In this document: one piece after another, positions 5,428 to 5,564 of the stretch
Position numbering within the stretch: the first letter of the stretch is position 1
Layout of the letters: every line of letters starts with the position of its first letter
Assembly: GCA_018812505.1 (NCBI GenBank)
Contig: JAHJDK010000231.1
Span: 1 to 5,564, forward strand
DNA: 5,564 bases
Direction: 5' to 3'
DNA from: Nanobdellota archaeon
Lineage (GTDB): Archaea; Nanobdellota; Nanobdellia; Woesearchaeales; GCA-2686295
Notes under the pieces: generated by a model
Told to the model about the DNA's origin: nothing
The model's input: the letters and a program-made list of their open reading frames with translations, nothing else
Databases searched by the model: none
Translations under genes and position numbers: made by a program

Positions 5428-5564
5428 GTGCGCCCGGCAGGGCGCAAAGACTAGGAGGTGAAAGTCCTCTATGAGCCCGGTATGGGGAATCATTAGCTGA
5501 ACGGCAAGGGTGTCTATCGTGAGGTAGAATCTGAAGGAAGCTGAAAGCAAAGCACTGGCTTGAC
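5428..5564 (+). mobile_element. 5' end of a group II intron, bacterial class C (partial)
   Basis: The element opens with GTGCG, the consensus 5' end of group II introns. It continues with features of class IIC domain I: a perfect GCGCCC/GGGCGC hairpin with a GGCA loop at 5430-5445, a second small hairpin (GAGG...CCTC) around 5455-5475, then GGCAAGGGTGTC near 5503-5514 and GAATCTGAAGGAAGC near 5527-5541. From memory, the same blocks in the same order occur in the Oceanobacillus iheyensis class C intron (CAAGGGTGTC, then GAATCTGAAGGAAGC). Base composition is visibly more GC-rich than the flanks. Insertion right behind a terminator stem is the known habit of this class. The reverse transcriptase/maturase gene and the 3' end lie beyond the window, so whether the intron is complete is unknown. 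Confidence 0.85.

Noticed and set aside
5368..5454. Plus-strand 28-codon frame starting MGEVFKFYD
   Set aside because: It runs through the terminator stem into the intron and has no ribosome binding site.
5356..5550. Minus-strand 64-codon frame across the terminator and intron 5' end
   Set aside because: It spans a terminator hairpin and a structured intron RNA and shows no protein-like motif.

Overview
The window is an AT-rich stretch of accessory bacterial DNA with Shine-Dalgarno-type starts. It carries remnants of a modification-dependent restriction gene, a compact operon of probable anti-phage (defence) genes, a repeat-rich region that looks like the end of an integrative element, a small excisionase-like DNA-binding protein, and the 5' end of a class C group II intron. 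The host cannot be named from the sequence. The excisionase-type protein, the GCTAAC repeats and the intron type would suit a Desulfobacterota-like or other Gram-negative genome, but this is a guess.

Layout. Positions 1-84 are the upstream region of a divergent minus-strand gene, of which only the first two codons lie inside the window. From about 85 to 759 is the C-terminal part of an SRA-like/HNH endonuclease. Its conserved 'YTG' motif lies upstream of the only usable ATG, directly behind a stop codon, so the gene has lost its N-terminus. Positions 894-4824 hold three same-strand genes: an 819-residue DUF4062 protein with a helical, HEAT-like C-terminal region; a fusion of a TIR/nucleoside-deoxyribosyltransferase-like domain to a Mrr-type PD-(D/E)XK nuclease; and a second Mrr-type nuclease whose start overlaps the previous stop by one base. 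Positions 4825-5136 contain no convincing gene. They hold phased direct repeats, a tRNA-like fragment and a palindrome, typical of recombinase-binding or attachment DNA. A 67-residue helix-turn-helix protein follows at 5137-5340, then a strong intrinsic terminator. The group II intron starts nine bases after the terminator stem and runs off the right edge.

How the genes may work together. The three-gene block has the form of a sensor/signal protein plus effector nucleases: a DUF4062 (TIR-related, Rossmann-like) domain on a HEAT-like scaffold, a nuclease carrying its own nucleotide-binding-like domain, and a standalone nuclease. The domain calls are made from visible motifs. The idea that the operon is a nucleotide-signalled, DNA-degrading defence system is inference. 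I do not recognise this exact gene set as a named system.
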